Source of the DNA: an uncultured Lachnospiraceae bacterium
GTDB lineage: Bacteria; Bacillota; Clostridia; Lachnospirales; Lachnospiraceae
DNA: 64,000 bases
Assembly (NCBI GenBank): GCA_905233695.1
Contig: CAJODN010000003.1
Location: 63,542-127,541, forward strand
Direction: 5' to 3'
The notes beneath the pieces were generated by a model, which was not told the DNA's origin, searched no databases, and saw only the letters and a program-made list of their open reading frames with translations. Of the stretch, positions 10,036-21,191 are shown piece by piece. Position numbers and translations under genes: made by a program. Positions within the stretch are counted from its first letter, which is position 1. Every line of letters starts with the position of its first letter.

Positions 10036-12021
10036 ATGAAGCTTAAGAAAGAAATAATAGGATGGTTAATAGTTGTAGCCGTATGTATTCTAATAGAAGT
10101 GTTGTTTTTTAATTTTCGTGCACTTGAATCAATGTTTTTTGAAAAGGCTGATTTTACGACGCAGTACAGAACAGAAAACGGTTCATTGTATATTGAAATG
10201 GATAATATAAATCAGCACGTTGATAATATATTCTTGGACGTTGATCTTTGCGATGAGGATTCAGAGGTGGATGCCGGAGAGCCGATTTTTGTTACCATTT
10301 CAAAAACAGACGCGGCAGATTCCCTATATTATGAATTACCTGACACTAAAATCGTAAGCGGTAATGAACAGAGTAAGTATTTGCGACTTCATTTATCAGG
10401 TGACAGTAAGAAAATCCTGGTCAAATTATCTGCTAACGATGCGGAGAAACTCAAGGTGAACGGGATAGGAATAAATGAAAAAAGACCTTTCGATTTTTCA
10501 TTTATAAGGTTAATTGTACTTTTTGTTGTTTTGGGCAGTATTTACTTGTTTAGACGTAAATCCTTCTTGTTTAAAGAGGAGTTCTCTGTAAAAAACAAAA
10601 AACAATTGACGGTAATGGGCGTTCTTTTGGTGTTCTATGGACTGTTGATTTTCGGAATTCTTAAATCAAACTTATCTTATGATGCGTGGTGCACGGAGCC
10701 GGCCCCTACAAGACAATATGAAATGCTGACAAAGTCACTTTCTGAAGGACACTTATATCTGGATTATGAAGTGGCGCCGGAGCTTAATGATCTTGACAAT
10801 CCCTATGATTTCCAAAGCAGAATAGAAGCCGGCGGAGACTATCTGTTTGATATAGCATATTACAATCATAATTACTATGTTTATTTCGGAATAGTCCCTG
10901 TAATTCTATTGTATTTACCAATATATTTAATAACGGGAATACTTCTTAAGACTTATCAAGTGGTTTTCTTTTTCGGCATCCTTTTGTTCGCGGGAATAAC
11001 AATGTTCTTATATTCCCTGATCAAACGATATCGATTGAAACTGTCCTTCGGTAAGTTTATACTATCACACATTGCGCTTCTTATGTCTGCGGGCGGAACT
11101 AGTCTGGTTTATCCCGGCAACACCTATTCTCTTGCGATTTTATCGGGTATAACATTTGTATTCTTAGGGCTTTCATTCTGGCTGTTCTCTTCTGATGGGA
11201 AAGGTAAAGTGTCAAAGCCCCTACTTGTCCTTGGAAGCTTATGCATGGCACTCACTGCAGGCTGTAGGCCGCATCTTGCTATTTTGATTTTGGCAAGTCT
11301 TGTTATTTTTTATGAAGATATTAAGAATTCAAGGTTTTTCTCAAAAAAAGGAATATGGAATTTGTTGTCATTTGCATTACCGATAATAGTGGTTGCTGTC
11401 GGACTTATGACATATAATTACCTTCGTTTTGATTCCATATTCGAATTCGGTGCAAAGTACAATTTCACGGGAGTTGATATGACGCACCAGGTGGGCTCCG
11501 GTGTTAAGTTTATTCAAGGAATATGGGAATATATATTCGCGCCTTTTACAATCGCAGATCATTTTCCGTATTTGCAGTTAAGAGATTTGTCATCGGATTA
11601 TCTGGGATATTTTTATTTACATGATATGTACGGTGGAATGATATGGCTCTTCCCCTTAAGTATGCTGTCGTTAGGAATCTTTTCTAAGAAAAGAAGGGGT
11701 GAGCTTAAGAAGTTCGGTATTATTTTATTTGTAATAGCGTGTGTAATTGTTTTAGCGGATATCTGGATGGCCGGAATAACCAATCGCTACATGTATGACT
11801 TTACATTTATATTTGTAATGGTAGGAGTAATTGTTCTTTTTTGGAATGCGGAAAGCGGCGCGGCTTCTGATAGCCGAATCAAGCACTTTTTGGTTAACTT
11901 TGCCGTGCTTTTAAGTTTCTTCGTTCAGATTATGGCATTTCTGATTATCAACATACAAAGCGGTTTGTATTTAAGGAACCCTGATTTGTATTATAGTATA
12001 GAGATTATGTTTAGGATGTAG
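10036..12021 (+). CDS. Large membrane protein with N-terminal extracytoplasmic domain, putative GT-C glycosyltransferase
   Basis: Single N-terminal TM, soluble domain of about 120 aa, then about 11 TM; YDAWCTEPAPTRQYEMLTKSLSEGHLYLDYEV...FGIVPVILLYLPIY. Confidence 0.6.
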   Translation: MKLKKEIIGWLIVVAVCILIEVLFFNFRALESMFFEKADFTTQYRTENGSLYIEMDNINQHVDNIFLDVDLCDEDSEVDAGEPIFVTISKTDAADSLYYELPDTKIVSGNEQSKYLRLHLSGDSKKILVKLSANDAEKLKVNGIGINEKRPFDFSFIRLIVLFVVLGSIYLFRRKSFLFKEEFSVKNKKQLTVMGVLLVFYGLLIFGILKSNLSYDAWCTEPAPTRQYEMLTKSLSEGHLYLDYEVAPELNDLDNPYDFQSRIEAGGDYLFDIAYYNHNYYVYFGIVPVILLYLPIYLITGILLKTYQVVFFFGILLFAGITMFLYSLIKRYRLKLSFGKFILSHIALLMSAGGTSLVYPGNTYSLAILSGITFVFLGLSFWLFSSDGKGKVSKPLLVLGSLCMALTAGCRPHLAILILASLVIFYEDIKNSRFFSKKGIWNLLSFALPIIVVAVGLMTYNYLRFDSIFEFGAKYNFTGVDMTHQVGSGVKFIQGIWEYIFAPFTIADHFPYLQLRDLSSDYLGYFYLHDMYGGMIWLFPLSMLSLGIFSKKRRGELKKFGIILFVIACVIVLADIWMAGITNRYMYDFTFIFVMVGVIVLFWNAESGAASDSRIKHFLVNFAVLLSFFVQIMAFLIINIQSGLYLRNPDLYYSIEIMFRM

Positions 12022-12027
12022 AGATAT

Positions 12028-13068
12028 ATGAAAAAAGTAGAGATATATCAATACCTGCGCGGCGTGGTTATTCTGTTAGTGCTGCTCGGACATAGCCTGT
12101 ATATGGCAGCAGGCGGAGGATACGGAGGGTTTTCGTATTTTGATCTGATACAAGGCGACGAAGCAATGAAAGTAAATAACGCATTGCAGCTGTTCGTCGA
12201 TATGATATATGGCTTTCACATGCCGTTATTCATGATGATCTCCGGCGCCGTATACATGTACACAAGAAAAGAAATAAATACAATAAAAGAAGTCGGAGGA
12301 TTTATATTTAAGAAAGCAAAGCGACTTCTTATACCGTTTGTTCTGGTAACACTTTTTTGGCAGATACCTTTAAAGGCGGTCAGCGGGTATTTTCAACACG
12401 ACATAAAAAATGCTATGTTCGGTCAGCTTTTGTTATTCGGTAACAGCCATCTGTGGTTTCTCGTAGTTCTGTTTATAATCTTTGTGGCGGTTGCGTTTAT
12501 AGAGTATTTTAACATTACTAAAATCAGCATAATAATTGCCGGTGCATGTTTTATATTAGGATTCTTTTTGGAAGGAAATATGGCGCTACTTGCCTTTCAA
12601 TATGGTATATGGTTTTACTTTGGTGTCTTATTCGAAAAGAAGCTAAGAGCCAAAACAGAAACCGGGAAGCTATACCCGTTAAAGGCATTACTATTCGTAA
12701 TTGTATATGTTGTAGTATTTTTTGTTGGAAAACAATTCTTTTATGAAGGATTTTTTCAATATATTTATACTATAATTACAGGTATCGTAGGGTCGGTGTT
12801 CACATTATACACCACGCTTGTTTTCAAAAAGCTTAGCTGGACCATTTTTGAGAAGATCGGCAATATATCATTTGATCTGTATTTATACTCAGATAGTATC
12901 AATTATGTGATTTTGCTGGTTTTGGCAACATACTATCCTCAGATTTATACTACAGGAATAGGAGTTTTTGTTGCATATATTATGAGATTTTTAATCACCT
13001 TGTTCGGTGCCGTTATTGTAGGAATGATAGTTAAGGTTGTAAAAAGGGCGATAAGGAGAACGGAATGA
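12028..13068 (+). CDS. Acyltransferase-3 family (fucose 4-O-acetylase-like)
   Basis: [20 protein letters not shown]...[17 protein letters not shown]; 4-nt ATGA overlap with next gene. Confidence 0.85.
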   Translation: MKKVEIYQYLRGVVILLVLLGHSLYMAAGGGYGGFSYFDLIQGDEAMKVNNALQLFVDMIYGFHMPLFMMISGAVYMYTRKEINTIKEVGGFIFKKAKRLLIPFVLVTLFWQIPLKAVSGYFQHDIKNAMFGQLLLFGNSHLWFLVVLFIIFVAVAFIEYFNITKISIIIAGACFILGFFLEGNMALLAFQYGIWFYFGVLFEKKLRAKTETGKLYPLKALLFVIVYVVVFFVGKQFFYEGFFQYIYTIITGIVGSVFTLYTTLVFKKLSWTIFEKIGNISFDLYLYSDSINYVILLVLATYYPQIYTTGIGVFVAYIMRFLITLFGAVIVGMIVKVVKRAIRRTE

Positions 13069-14609
13069 AAAAAGTAGTTGTAATAGGAGCCGGTCCGGCA
13101 GGACTTACAGCAGCATACGAGTTATCCAAGAATAAGTCAGAATATGATGTGGTGGTTTACGAGGAAAGCAGTACATTCGGAGGTATTTCCCGTACTGTCA
13201 ATTACAAAGGCAACAGAATGGATATGGGCGGTCACAGATTCTTTTCCAAAGTAGATGACGTCAACACTTGGTGGGAAGAAATGATGCCAACTCAGGGAGC
13301 GCTGGCATTTGATGACAGAGAATTATCCAGAAAGGGAAATGTTTCTAAAAACGGCCCGAATCCGGATGAAGAAGATAGGGTAATGCTTAAGAGAAAGCGC
13401 CTGTCACGAATTTTCTTCAAGAGGAAGTTTTTCGATTATCCCATTTCCTTAAAGTTTGAGACCATAAAAAACATGGGTCTTATAACAACAATCGTTGTAG
13501 GCTTTAGTTATTTAAAGGGTACTATTTTCAAAAGAAAAGAAGAGTCATTAGAAGATTTCTATATAAACAGATTCGGTAAGAAATTATATGAGATGTTCTT
13601 CGAGAAATATACCGAGAATCTGTGGGGAAGACATCCTTCCGAGATATCTCCGGATTGGGGAGCTCAGCGTGTAAAAGGATTATCAATAATGGCAATTCTT
13701 AGAGACATGGTTCAGAAGAAGGTGGGGAAAAAGGATCGCCACGTGGAGACGTCTCTTATAGAAGAATTCTCATATCCTAAGCTGGGACCGGGACAGATCT
13801 GGGAGATAACCGCCAAGGAGATTGTTAATAACGGCGGAACAATAGTTAAAAACACAAAGGTTGCAAATGTCTGCACTGAGGATGGTAAAGCAACAGGTGT
13901 TAATATTGTACAAAACGGTGAAGAGAAATTTGTTGAATGTGATTATGTAATATCATCTATGCCTCTTAAGGATCTGGTTGTGGGAATGAATGATGTTCCC
14001 TCGTCTGTTCGCGAGGTGGCAGAAGGCTTGCCTTACAGAGATTACGTTACCGTAGGTGTGCTTGTTAAGAAGCTGAAATTAAAGAATGAGACCAATATTC
14101 CTACATTAAACAATATTATCCCGGATAACTGGGTATATGTTCATGATCGTAATGTTACAATGGGTAGATTCCAGGTATATAATAACTGGTCACCGTACAT
14201 GGTGAAGAATCCCTATGATACAGTATGGTTGGGACTTGAGTATTTCTGTGAAGAAGGCGATGATTTCTGGAACATGCCCAATAAGGAAATCGCAAAGCTC
14301 GGCGCCAAAGAGCTTATAAGAATGGGAGTTGTGGAATCTAAGAAGGATTTACTCGATACACATGTGGAGCGTGTAAAGAAGGCATATCCGGCATATTTTG
14401 ACACATATAATCGCATTGATGAGGTAAAAGATTACTTGGCAAAATTCCCTAACATTTTATGTGTGGGAAGAAATGGTCAACATAGATATAACAATATGGA
14501 TCACTCAATGTGTACTTCATTTGAAGCAGTAAAGAATATAACCAATAACGTAACAGATCACACCAATGTATGGTCGGTGAATACGGAAGCAGAATATCAC
14601 GAGCAATAA
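13065..14609 (+). CDS. NAD(P)/FAD-dependent oxidoreductase (UDP-galactopyranose mutase / protoporphyrinogen oxidase-like fold)
   Basis: [22 protein letters not shown] Rossmann motif; [19 protein letters not shown]. Confidence 0.85.
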   Translation: MKKVVVIGAGPAGLTAAYELSKNKSEYDVVVYEESSTFGGISRTVNYKGNRMDMGGHRFFSKVDDVNTWWEEMMPTQGALAFDDRELSRKGNVSKNGPNPDEEDRVMLKRKRLSRIFFKRKFFDYPISLKFETIKNMGLITTIVVGFSYLKGTIFKRKEESLEDFYINRFGKKLYEMFFEKYTENLWGRHPSEISPDWGAQRVKGLSIMAILRDMVQKKVGKKDRHVETSLIEEFSYPKLGPGQIWEITAKEIVNNGGTIVKNTKVANVCTEDGKATGVNIVQNGEEKFVECDYVISSMPLKDLVVGMNDVPSSVREVAEGLPYRDYVTVGVLVKKLKLKNETNIPTLNNIIPDNWVYVHDRNVTMGRFQVYNNWSPYMVKNPYDTVWLGLEYFCEEGDDFWNMPNKEIAKLGAKELIRMGVVESKKDLLDTHVERVKKAYPAYFDTYNRIDEVKDYLAKFPNILCVGRNGQHRYNNMDHSMCTSFEAVKNITNNVTDHTNVWSVNTEAEYHEQ

Positions 14610-14623
14610 GGAATCTTTTGTAA

Positions 14624-16237
14624 ATGAAGGCGGTAAGCATTTTAAATAAAATCGTATACGGACTGATTGCCCTGGTATTCTTGTTTATTATAGGTGTAAA
14701 TCTTTTAATTCAGAGACAAGATCAGTATTGGTCGTATTATGACTTTTCCGTTTCTCAGTGGATATTGTTTGTGTCTTCATTAATAATAGCCTTTGCTTTG
14801 ATTTTTTTCGGCAATATGTGTGCAAAAAGAGAAAGCACACAGAATACAAAACGTTATCTTATAGTTTTAATTATATCGACAGTGGTTCTGCTTGTTTTGC
14901 AAATAGTTATTGTTGATAATATTTTCTTTCAAGTCGGATGGGATGTGTCTTACCTAAAAGAGGCAGCAGAACAATATGTTGACAACAATTTAGACGAGTT
15001 TCACAAGCATTATTTTGAGAAGAATCCCAATAATATTTTTATGTATATAATTACAATTGCTTCTGTTGCAATTGGTAAATCCATAGGCTTTAACGGGTAC
15101 AAGGCTTTAGTCTATTTCGGTGTGGTTCTGAATAATTTATCTGTTTTTATGACATCACTTGTTGTATACCGAGTTTCTAAAAAACGTGCCTGGGGATATA
15201 TTGCCTACGTAGTGAGTGCACTGCTTTTCGGATTATCACCTTGGATGATAGCTCCATATTCCGATATTTTTTCTGTTTTAATATCTATATCCGGCCTTTA
15301 TATATTTTTAGTGGTCAGAGATTCCAAAATCAAATGGTATGTTAAGCCCATTCTCGTTGTAATACTACCTGGCATTGCCTATGCCATAAAACCAACCAAT
15401 ATATTCATTCTATTTGCCATAGCAATATATGAATTAATTCAATTAATAGGAAGACCGGATCGATTAAAAGCCCTTCTTAGAATCCTTATAGGAATCGGTG
15501 CTGCGGTAGCAGTCATTTTCTTGACGAAAGCCGTATCATATAAAATCATTGATTATAAGGTTAATGATAATTACGTTATGCCCATGAGTCATTATCTGCT
15601 ACTGGGATCGAACTATAATATGGTCGGTCAATATAATGGCATGGATGATGATTATACCTGTAGCTTCCCGAGTAAAGAAGAGAAATCGAAGGCGGATACA
15701 GAAGAAGTCATAAGACGATATAAAGAGATGTTCCCCGTACAATATATCAGGCATTTATGCAATAAGACATATCTTAATTTTTCCAATGGTATTTTGGGCT
15801 GGGGTAAAGAAGCCGGATTCGTAAATGAAATGTATGAAAACGACTCGACACTGGGAAATGCACTTCGAAGTTACTATTATTTGGGCGGAGACAATATTCT
15901 CCGAGAAGAAAATGCATTCCCTGAAGGAGGAGAAAACTTCTCGATTTTTGCCAACATGGCACAGATAATATGGTATATGCTTTTAATCCTTTGTTTTTTA
16001 CAATCGATAAGGTTGCTCTTTTTAAAAAAATCAATGTCTGAAGTAGACGTCGTGTCCCTAATCTCGGGAATTACGATTTTGGGAATATTTGTTTTCTTAA
16101 GCTTGTTTGAGACAAATGCAAGATATTTGTATTCGCTGCTACCGATATTTGTAGCCTATATTTTTGCAATCGGACATGATTATTTGCCACTCGGCAATAA
16201 GGATAATAAGAATGTTGGAGAAACGTATGGATCTTAA
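14624..16237 (+). CDS. Polytopic membrane protein, putative GT-C glycosyltransferase; paralog of 28362..29987
   Basis: Shared WYLLLGSNYN/HYLLLGSNYN...Y(G)Q core and IKPTN-like motif; about 12 TM. Confidence 0.7.
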   Translation: MKAVSILNKIVYGLIALVFLFIIGVNLLIQRQDQYWSYYDFSVSQWILFVSSLIIAFALIFFGNMCAKRESTQNTKRYLIVLIISTVVLLVLQIVIVDNIFFQVGWDVSYLKEAAEQYVDNNLDEFHKHYFEKNPNNIFMYIITIASVAIGKSIGFNGYKALVYFGVVLNNLSVFMTSLVVYRVSKKRAWGYIAYVVSALLFGLSPWMIAPYSDIFSVLISISGLYIFLVVRDSKIKWYVKPILVVILPGIAYAIKPTNIFILFAIAIYELIQLIGRPDRLKALLRILIGIGAAVAVIFLTKAVSYKIIDYKVNDNYVMPMSHYLLLGSNYNMVGQYNGMDDDYTCSFPSKEEKSKADTEEVIRRYKEMFPVQYIRHLCNKTYLNFSNGILGWGKEAGFVNEMYENDSTLGNALRSYYYLGGDNILREENAFPEGGENFSIFANMAQIIWYMLLILCFLQSIRLLFLKKSMSEVDVVSLISGITILGIFVFLSLFETNARYLYSLLPIFVAYIFAIGHDYLPLGNKDNKNVGETYGS

Positions 16238-17453
16238 GAAGAAAAAAGCATGGTTTCTGGGTTTTTTGGCAGTTGTGGAAGTATTGCTTTTCCTAAGAGA
16301 CTATGGTGGATATGTCAATTCATATAATTCATCTATCTATGCTTTGTCGTATAAGTACGGTTTTATGTCAAGGGGACTTGGCGGAACGATTTTTCGCTTG
16401 ATTAATAAGATTCTGCCCCTTGATATGATGAATTATAACGGAGTACTTAGATACTCTCAGGTGGTTACGGCAGTATTTATGCTGCTTGTTTGGCTTTTTT
16501 GTTTTTATATAATCCATAAGTCCGATGAGGATAATTACAGACATGTACAGATAGTATCAATTCTTCTTGCGGTATTTTCGATTCCGTTTTTTTCTAATTC
16601 TTACAATTTCGGAAGAGTAGATATTTATCTTGTGGCAACTGCAATAGTGTGTGTTCTGATTCTCCTTTGGAGAAAAATGGAATGGCTTATCGTTCCTCTT
16701 TCATGCTTTGCCGTAATGTTTCATCAGGCCTACGTATTTATGTTCTTCAATGTGACCCTTGTAATTCTCATATATAGATTCATTGAATCGGACAAAAAAG
16801 GAAGAATAAAATATTTAGTCCTGTTTATACTATCTTTTGTGGGGGCATCGGCACTGTTTCTGTATCTTAATTTCTATGCTCATACATCGGATATTAATGT
16901 ATATAACAGTGTGGTTGAAGATGCCGTTGCCCTGTCCAAGGAAGACGAGGGCTATCACAAAGCGCTTTTGCAGCACGAAGTTATGGGAATAGATCCCACA
17001 ACCTCCGAATGGGAGTATCATCTTAGGAACTTTGTGGAATTTCCTATTTTTATATTGATAATGCTACCATATATAATTCTTGTGGTTCGTGCGTTTGTAA
17101 ATGCAATAAAGCAGTCGGGCGAAACAAAAGACAAATGCAAGTATATAATTATGCTTGCCGGTGTGATTACAATAGTTCCGAATCTGATTCTTAAAGTAGA
17201 TTACGGTAGATGGGTATTCTCCATAATAATATATTATATATTGATTTTTGCATTTTTGATTGCAACAAGAGACAGAATGTTTTCCGCATTTCTTAACAGT
17301 GAGATTGGCAGGATTAAGACAAAACCTTATGTGCTTCTCTTTTATGTCTTGCCCCTTATGGTAACGCCCATGTGGGATGTTAACATATGTATGGTATCAG
17401 CACATCTCGGCGGTGATTTGAATAACAGCTTACTTCATTTATGGGTAGATTAG
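16227..17453 (+). CDS. SRG-family polytopic membrane protein, copy C (start moved from 16164 to 16227)
   Basis: NSYNSSIYALSYKYGFMSRGLGGTIF; NFGRVDIYL; FHQAYVFMFFN; KVDYGRW; GGAG RBS just before ATG 16227. Confidence 0.8.
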   Translation: MDLKKKKAWFLGFLAVVEVLLFLRDYGGYVNSYNSSIYALSYKYGFMSRGLGGTIFRLINKILPLDMMNYNGVLRYSQVVTAVFMLLVWLFCFYIIHKSDEDNYRHVQIVSILLAVFSIPFFSNSYNFGRVDIYLVATAIVCVLILLWRKMEWLIVPLSCFAVMFHQAYVFMFFNVTLVILIYRFIESDKKGRIKYLVLFILSFVGASALFLYLNFYAHTSDINVYNSVVEDAVALSKEDEGYHKALLQHEVMGIDPTTSEWEYHLRNFVEFPIFILIMLPYIILVVRAFVNAIKQSGETKDKCKYIIMLAGVITIVPNLILKVDYGRWVFSIIIYYILIFAFLIATRDRMFSAFLNSEIGRIKTKPYVLLFYVLPLMVTPMWDVNICMVSAHLGGDLNNSLLHLWVD

Positions 17454-17466
17454 GAGATCTTCATTA

Positions 17467-18699
17467 ATGAATACTGACACTAAGATAAGAAAGCAAAACT
17501 TAATATTTTTGTTGTCGCTTTTAGTATTTGCCATACTCTGCTTCTTAAAAGATTTCGGAAGCAATATGAGTTACTATAACTCTACCTTGTATTCCTTTTC
17601 TTATAAGTATGGATTCATCTCAAGAGGATTTGTGGGCACATGCTATCACCTTCTTAATAAGATAGTGCCATTTGATTTGATGACATATAATAGACTGTAT
17701 GTCTTTTCAATAATAATGACGGTAGTACTTCTTATAGTGATATTCTTGTTTTATTATTATTGCCTCAGTAAATGCAGTATCGATAACTTACATAACGTGA
17801 GAATGTTAATAGTATTCTTTTCCGTATTCACATTCTCTAACTTCTGGACACCGGAGAATCTGGGAAGAATCGACATATATTTTATAATGCTTCTCCTGTT
17901 ATCGGTAATACTCATTATTGAAGATAAGTGTGTATGGCTTATAATACCTCTTGTCGGAATATGTATGTGCATCCACCAGGGATTTACATTTACCAATGCC
18001 AATCTGATCCTTGCCCTATTGTTCTTCAAGGCTATGACGGATGAAGATAGTAAGATAAGGAAAAAATACTTAATATACTTTATTATTACATTTGCTGAAA
18101 TATCCGCATTATTCCTGTTCTTCGAATTCTTCAGCCATATCAGTGACACGGGAGTGGTTGATGAATTAATAAGTACCAGCATGAATCTTTCGAAAAGCGG
18201 AAGCGACTACAACGAGACGATTCTTAATCATGAGATTTTGGGACAGGGAGTGTTTGAGGACGAGATAGAATACCACATAATTAATCTTAGGGAACTGCCC
18301 TTCTTCCTTATAACATTTTGTCCGTATATTATAATTTTTATTATGTTCGCGAAGAGGCTTCTTAAGGGAGAAAAGGGCGGACGGTTACTGGGATATCTGG
18401 CGGTTGTACTTGGCGCTCTTACGCTTCTTCCGGAGATGATACTTAAGGTTGACTACGGAAGGTATGCATATTATACATTCTTCTATTACATTCTGATTGT
18501 TATTTGCCTTATTGTCATGAAGGATGATAAGACAATAAGTGTATTTAACAGCGTAAAGCAGTCGGTAAATGAAAAAATAAGTTTTGGGAAGCTTTTGATA
18601 GTCTATCCGCTCATTTTCATGCCGTTTTCAGATTGGTTTATATCTGATATTACCTTAAGACTATGTGATATATTTTTACCGGGGTGGCTATTTAGATAA
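17467..18699 (+). CDS. SRG-family polytopic membrane protein, copy D
   Basis: YYNSTLYSFSYKYGFISRGFVGTCY; NLGRIDIYF; IHQGFTF; KVDYGRY; PFSD. Confidence 0.8.
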   Translation: MNTDTKIRKQNLIFLLSLLVFAILCFLKDFGSNMSYYNSTLYSFSYKYGFISRGFVGTCYHLLNKIVPFDLMTYNRLYVFSIIMTVVLLIVIFLFYYYCLSKCSIDNLHNVRMLIVFFSVFTFSNFWTPENLGRIDIYFIMLLLLSVILIIEDKCVWLIIPLVGICMCIHQGFTFTNANLILALLFFKAMTDEDSKIRKKYLIYFIITFAEISALFLFFEFFSHISDTGVVDELISTSMNLSKSGSDYNETILNHEILGQGVFEDEIEYHIINLRELPFFLITFCPYIIIFIMFAKRLLKGEKGGRLLGYLAVVLGALTLLPEMILKVDYGRYAYYTFFYYILIVICLIVMKDDKTISVFNSVKQSVNEKISFGKLLIVYPLIFMPFSDWFISDITLRLCDIFLPGWLFR

Positions 18700-18707
18700 C
18701 GATTATT

Positions 18708-19934
18708 ATGAAGAAATTATTTGAAGATTCTAAGAAAAGAAACAATATAATATTTGGATTCCTGTGGACACTACTTACCATAGGCCTTTTTATGACATGG
18801 TATGCAAATTGGTGTAAGACCTATAATACATCACTTCTTGCAATATCATACAAATACGGCTTCACATCAAGAGGCCTTATCGGAACCATATATCAGACCT
18901 TAGGATCCTTTTTGGGAGTTGATATATGGACATATGGTGCGGCTAAGAATTTCTATTTTCTTTGCACTGTAATATTCTACGCTCTTTTTGCCGTTGCAAT
19001 GGTGATTGCATTAAGAAAGGCAGCAGTGGAAGAAAAGAAGATAATGCAGTATCTTATACTTCTTCTTACGATTTTTACGGTGCCCACCTTTGCATGTGAA
19101 TTTAACTTCGGAAGAATAGATATATTCATGCTTGCATCCAGTATAGCAGCCATAATCTTACTCTTGATCGAGAAAGCGGAATGGCTTGTTATACCCCTTA
19201 CAGCCATTGGTGTTATGTTCCATCAAGGCTACGTATTTATGTTTTACAATATCGTACTGGTAATCCTGTTCGTGAAGATCATAGATTCGGATAAGAACAA
19301 GAAGCGGAAATACATAGTTATCATGGTATCGTCGATACTGATTTGTTCGGCACTGTTTATATGGTTCCAGATTGTTTTCAGAGGCGGAGCAGCTCAGTAC
19401 TTTAATGAGATTCTGGAAAATGCGAAGCTCGTAGGAAGGAATGGCAAAGCGCATACTGATTTAATACGAGCTGAGATACAGGGTGTTGATCTGACAGAAG
19501 AAGAAAAAATATACAGATATTGTAATGTTGAAGAAATAATTGCCTGGGTAGTACTTATGTGTCCTTATATATTTATTGTACTTAGGACATTTGTAAGACT
19601 GATTAAGAAACAGAAAATGTTCTGGCAGAAGATGAAGTACCTGGCACTCGGAATCGGTTCTTTGACAATGCTTCCGGACTTTTTGTTTAAAGTGGATTTC
19701 GGTCGCTGGACATATGCGGTAATTTGCTACTATATGCTTGTCTTTATACTGATGATAGCATTGGGAGACAGGGATTTTATAGAAGAAACCCATAGAGATG
19801 TTAAGTCGGTAAGCGGCAAGGTATTTACCCCGCTCCTATTTGCTTATCCGATACTCTTTGTGCCCTTTAACGATATTGTTATAGCGGAATTAGTTGATAG
19901 AGTTTGTATCTTGGTAAGAAGTATAATGCCGTAG
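18708..19934 (+). CDS. SRG-family polytopic membrane protein, copy A'
   Basis: KTYNTSLLAISYKYGFTSRGLIGTIYQTLGSFLGVDIW; NFGRIDIFM; FHQGYVFMFYN; KVDFGRW; PFND. Confidence 0.8.
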   Translation: MKKLFEDSKKRNNIIFGFLWTLLTIGLFMTWYANWCKTYNTSLLAISYKYGFTSRGLIGTIYQTLGSFLGVDIWTYGAAKNFYFLCTVIFYALFAVAMVIALRKAAVEEKKIMQYLILLLTIFTVPTFACEFNFGRIDIFMLASSIAAIILLLIEKAEWLVIPLTAIGVMFHQGYVFMFYNIVLVILFVKIIDSDKNKKRKYIVIMVSSILICSALFIWFQIVFRGGAAQYFNEILENAKLVGRNGKAHTDLIRAEIQGVDLTEEEKIYRYCNVEEIIAWVVLMCPYIFIVLRTFVRLIKKQKMFWQKMKYLALGIGSLTMLPDFLFKVDFGRWTYAVICYYMLVFILMIALGDRDFIEETHRDVKSVSGKVFTPLLFAYPILFVPFNDIVIAELVDRVCILVRSIMP

Positions 19935-19944
19935 TGGAGATAAA

Positions 19945-21168
19945 ATGAAGAATTTTATTAAAAGCAAAGATTTTAAATTTTGGATTATACTTGGCATATT
20001 CGGAATTCTTTTTGTAATATGGAGCTTCGATAAGGAAATAATCCCACAGAATACAACACTCTATGTTATGTCATATGATTACGGATTCGTATCAAGAGGA
20101 CTGCTCGGAACAATATGGAGCGGAATTGGGAAGCTGACGGGACTTAATACAATGAGTTACGACGGAATATATGCATTGTCGAAGCTCATGCTCGTTGTAT
20201 TTTTAATAGTATTAATGCTGTTTTTCCTTCAACTTATCCTTAAGACAAAAGAGCAGGATAAGAAATACATGTATTATCTCATTGTGTTCTTTTCTATATT
20301 TAACTTTCCCTTTTTTGCAGACAAGCATAACTTCGGAAGGGTGGATGTAATACTTGTTATATTAACATTCATATGTTGCATGTTAATAGTTCAGGGAATC
20401 CTGGAATGGCTTGTGCCGATCCTTTGCGGTATTGCCATGCTGTTTCATCATGGATTTGTATTTATGTATGTAAATATTATCCTGATTCTGCTACTCTTTA
20501 AGGCGTTAAAGGATACCACGAAGATTTCACGTAAATATATGGCGCTGTTTGTTATCACGCTTTTGGTGGTTTCCGCTCTGTTTATTTATTTTGAATTCAT
20601 TTCGACTTATGATCTAACAGAGGCACAAGGGCAGCAAATGATTGAATATGCCAAGAGTCTGTCCTTAGATGGCGAAGAATACGGCGAGTCGCTTATCAAT
20701 CACGAAGTCTTCGGCAAAGACGTATTTGCAGACGAATGGCTGTATCATGTGATTTGTTATGTGGAAACACCAATCTTTCTTGTTCTGTTTTCACCGTATA
20801 TCGTTTTATTTGTTTTATTCTTCAGAAATGTTTTAAAAGATGCAAAAGGTGATAAACTGACGTTTTTTAAATATCTTATGTTGCTCCTTGGCGGTGCCAC
20901 CAATTTGCCGGAGTTAATACTTAAGATTGATTACGGTAGGTATGCATACTCACTCACATTCTATTATCTCGGAGCAATTCTTTGTCTGATGGCGATGGGA
21001 GATAAGATAATATGGTCTAATATCAAGTCGCTTATGCATACCGTTAAGACGAAAGTGTATGTCGCAGAGATATTGGTGGCGTATCCTATCATATATATGC
21101 CATTTTATGATGTATATATCTGTAAAGCAGTGGGAAGACTTTTATATCATGGCTTTGGTCTTGGATAA
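19945..21168 (+). CDS. SRG-family polytopic membrane protein, copy B'
   Basis: MKNFIKSKDFKFWIILGIFGILFVIWSFDKEIIPQNTTLY, as in copy B; the first 59 nt match 6792-6850 exactly. Confidence 0.85.
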   Translation: MKNFIKSKDFKFWIILGIFGILFVIWSFDKEIIPQNTTLYVMSYDYGFVSRGLLGTIWSGIGKLTGLNTMSYDGIYALSKLMLVVFLIVLMLFFLQLILKTKEQDKKYMYYLIVFFSIFNFPFFADKHNFGRVDVILVILTFICCMLIVQGILEWLVPILCGIAMLFHHGFVFMYVNIILILLLFKALKDTTKISRKYMALFVITLLVVSALFIYFEFISTYDLTEAQGQQMIEYAKSLSLDGEEYGESLINHEVFGKDVFADEWLYHVICYVETPIFLVLFSPYIVLFVLFFRNVLKDAKGDKLTFFKYLMLLLGGATNLPELILKIDYGRYAYSLTFYYLGAILCLMAMGDKIIWSNIKSLMHTVKTKVYVAEILVAYPIIYMPFYDVYICKAVGRLLYHGFGLG

Positions 21169-21191
21169 AGGCGATGTCTGGTATATAAGAA

